A DNA stretch of 64,000 bases from Parahalioglobus pacificus (lineage in GTDB: Bacteria; Pseudomonadota; Gammaproteobacteria; Pseudomonadales; Halieaceae), in NCBI RefSeq assembly GCF_014652275.1, contig NZ_BMYM01000001.1, positions 372,001 through 436,000 of the forward strand, in the 5' to 3' direction. This document shows positions 63,104 through 64,000 of this stretch, in pieces. The notes beneath the pieces are model-generated. The model was not told where the DNA came from, made no database searches, and saw only the letters and a program-made list of their open reading frames with translations. The stretch's first letter is position 1, and every line of letters begins with the position of its first letter. Made by a program: the position numbers and the translations under genes.

Positions 63104-64000
63104 TTAGCGCAACAGCAGTGCATCAGGTACTAGCACCACCTTACCTTCGACGACACCAGACTCTATGAGTTCGTGTGCCTCGCTTGCGCGGCTCAGGGGG
63201 AGAACCTGCCAGATCCGTGGTGACACTTTTCTATCCGCCAGCAGCGACATGAGTTCAGACAAATCCTCCCGAAACCAGTCCGGGTGCGCTGCGCGCATGG
63301 CGGTGATGGAGTAAAAAGTCACGGAGCGCTCTTCGCTGGGGAACCAATCCCAAAGGAACTGCTGCCACTGAAATGCCAGGAACTCGCTGGCCACGGACCA
63401 GATATTGCCTGCTTCGGCGGCAAGTGAGGCGCTGTATAGGCCATAGGTCACCAGCGCGCCGTTATCACCGAGTGCTTCGTAGGATCGTTTGAAGTTGTCC
63501 AGGCTTATTGCATCGAAAGCCGCGTCGACACCTTTGTTATCGGTCTGCTGGGCAATTACTGAGACAAAGTCTTCGCTGCGGTAATCAATGGGTAACGCGC
63601 CGCGCTGCCTGACATAGTCGTGCTTTGCTGATGATGCCGTGCCGAAGACTCGAATGTCTTCCAAGTTAGCAAGTTCGGTCAGTGCACTGCCCACGGCGCC
63701 TGATGCGCCGTGCACGAGAATGGTGTCGCCCGCAGTCATTGATGCCACACGATGGAGCATCTGGTAGGCAGTGGTGTAACTGAGAATGAGACCGACGGCC
63801 TCATTCGCATCGACACCGGGTGGCACAGGCACGAGGTGTTTTGCCGGCCTTATCGCATACTCTGTGTAGGCGCCCCATACACTGAGATCAGCGACTCGCT
63901 GTCCCAGAAGCGCAGGTTCAACCCCTTCACCGACTGCCTCTATCACTCCGACCAAGTCGTAGCCCGGGACCAGTGGTGGCTCTTCGTCCACTTCCCCATA
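63104..64000 (-). CDS. Zinc-independent medium-chain alcohol dehydrogenase/quinone oxidoreductase (partial)
   Basis: At least 299 residues; the frame is open at the window edge, so the N-terminus is missing. The visible start is EEPPLVPGYDLVGVIEAVGE, then the Rossmann segment ILVHGASGAVGSALTELANL with AxxGxxG. The catalytic zinc ligands of ADHs are not seen in the visible part, matching the quinone oxidoreductase-like NADPH branch. It could reduce quinones or enones; the substrate is unknown. It follows the glutamate-synthase-like gene by 63 bases on the same strand. Confidence 0.85.
   Translation of the reverse strand, partial: YGEVDEEPPLVPGYDLVGVIEAVGEGVEPALLGQRVADLSVWGAYTEYAIRPAKHLVPVPPGVDANEAVGLILSYTTAYQMLHRVASMTAGDTILVHGASGAVGSALTELANLEDIRVFGTASSAKHDYVRQRGALPIDYRSEDFVSVIAQQTDNKGVDAAFDAISLDNFKRSYEALGDNGALVTYGLYSASLAAEAGNIWSVASEFLAFQWQQFLWDWFPSEERSVTFYSITAMRAAHPDWFREDLSELMSLLADRKVSPRIWQVLPLSRASEAHELIESGVVEGKVVLVPDALLLR

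Overview
The window reads as a chromosomal segment of a marine gammaproteobacterium. The thrS-infC-rpmI-rplT-pheS-pheT-ihfA-MerR order, the AUU start of infC, and a complete 'proteobacterial dedicated sortase' locus point there. The DUF6524 protein, oxygenases, sulfatase and base composition suggest a Halieaceae (OM60/NOR5)-like lineage; that last step is inference. Nothing looks like phage, plasmid or CRISPR. Most genes are ordinary, with several decayed genes and one patch that looks acquired.

Layout. 1-8.3 kb: the end of a DHH-type phosphoesterase gene; a kinase / M23-peptidase / class III aminotransferase fusion divergent from a LysR gene; then small secreted, membrane and acetyltransferase genes. 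8.4-11.4 kb: a phytanoyl-CoA dioxygenase-like gene and a 2-hydroxyacid dehydrogenase gene, divergent from a TetR gene across a palindromic operator. 11.5-14.1 kb: a sigma-54 activator gene divergent from csrA, with a 16-bp palindrome and a canonical -24/-12 promoter between them. 14.2-23.1 kb: a carotenoid-oxygenase lipoprotein gene with an N-terminal frameshift, a second L31 gene (rpmE2) behind a Fur-like box, rlmA, a dead YegS-type lipid kinase, an HdeD-like gene, a 2OG-Fe(II) oxygenase and an ATM1-type ABC exporter. 23.1-27.6 kb: a poorer, more AT-rich stretch with a dead Cys-rich secreted protein gene, a lipoprotein esterase, orphan small genes and a duplicated 3' end of tRNA-Asn.

27.7-31.4 kb: uvrB and a sulfatase. 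31.9-38.0 kb: sortase system, with histidine kinase and response regulator divergent from the VIT/VWA sortase target, class GN sortase and one unknown co-transcribed protein. 38.1-40.9 kb: a phospholipase D-type lipoprotein gene broken by a nonsense codon, then an APC permease that probably starts at CTG. 41-48.9 kb: the translation cluster, with a possible tRNA-Thr-mimic hairpin before thrS and a large structured repeat before pheS, ending at tRNA-Pro(GGG). 49.1-53.7 kb: a nonsense-broken membrane protein, a GGCT-like protein, an AsnC/Lrp regulator divergent from a class V aminotransferase, and a DUF3391/HD-GYP protein with a substituted HD dyad. 54.3-58.6 kb: an ECF sigma / anti-sigma pair divergent from a secreted subtilase carrying about 230 residues of an acidic four-residue repeat, facing a predicted outer-membrane barrel gene. 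58.7-64 kb: DUF3144, a GGDEF-EAL protein, a glutamate-synthase-like FMN protein and a zinc-independent alcohol dehydrogenase cut by the window edge.

The strongest leads are the sigma-54/csrA switch, the ECF-controlled tetrad-repeat protease locus, the kinase-M23-aminotransferase fusion, the sortase locus with its extra gene, and the RNA-like structures ahead of pheS and thrS. All calls come from reading the sequence; no database search was run.
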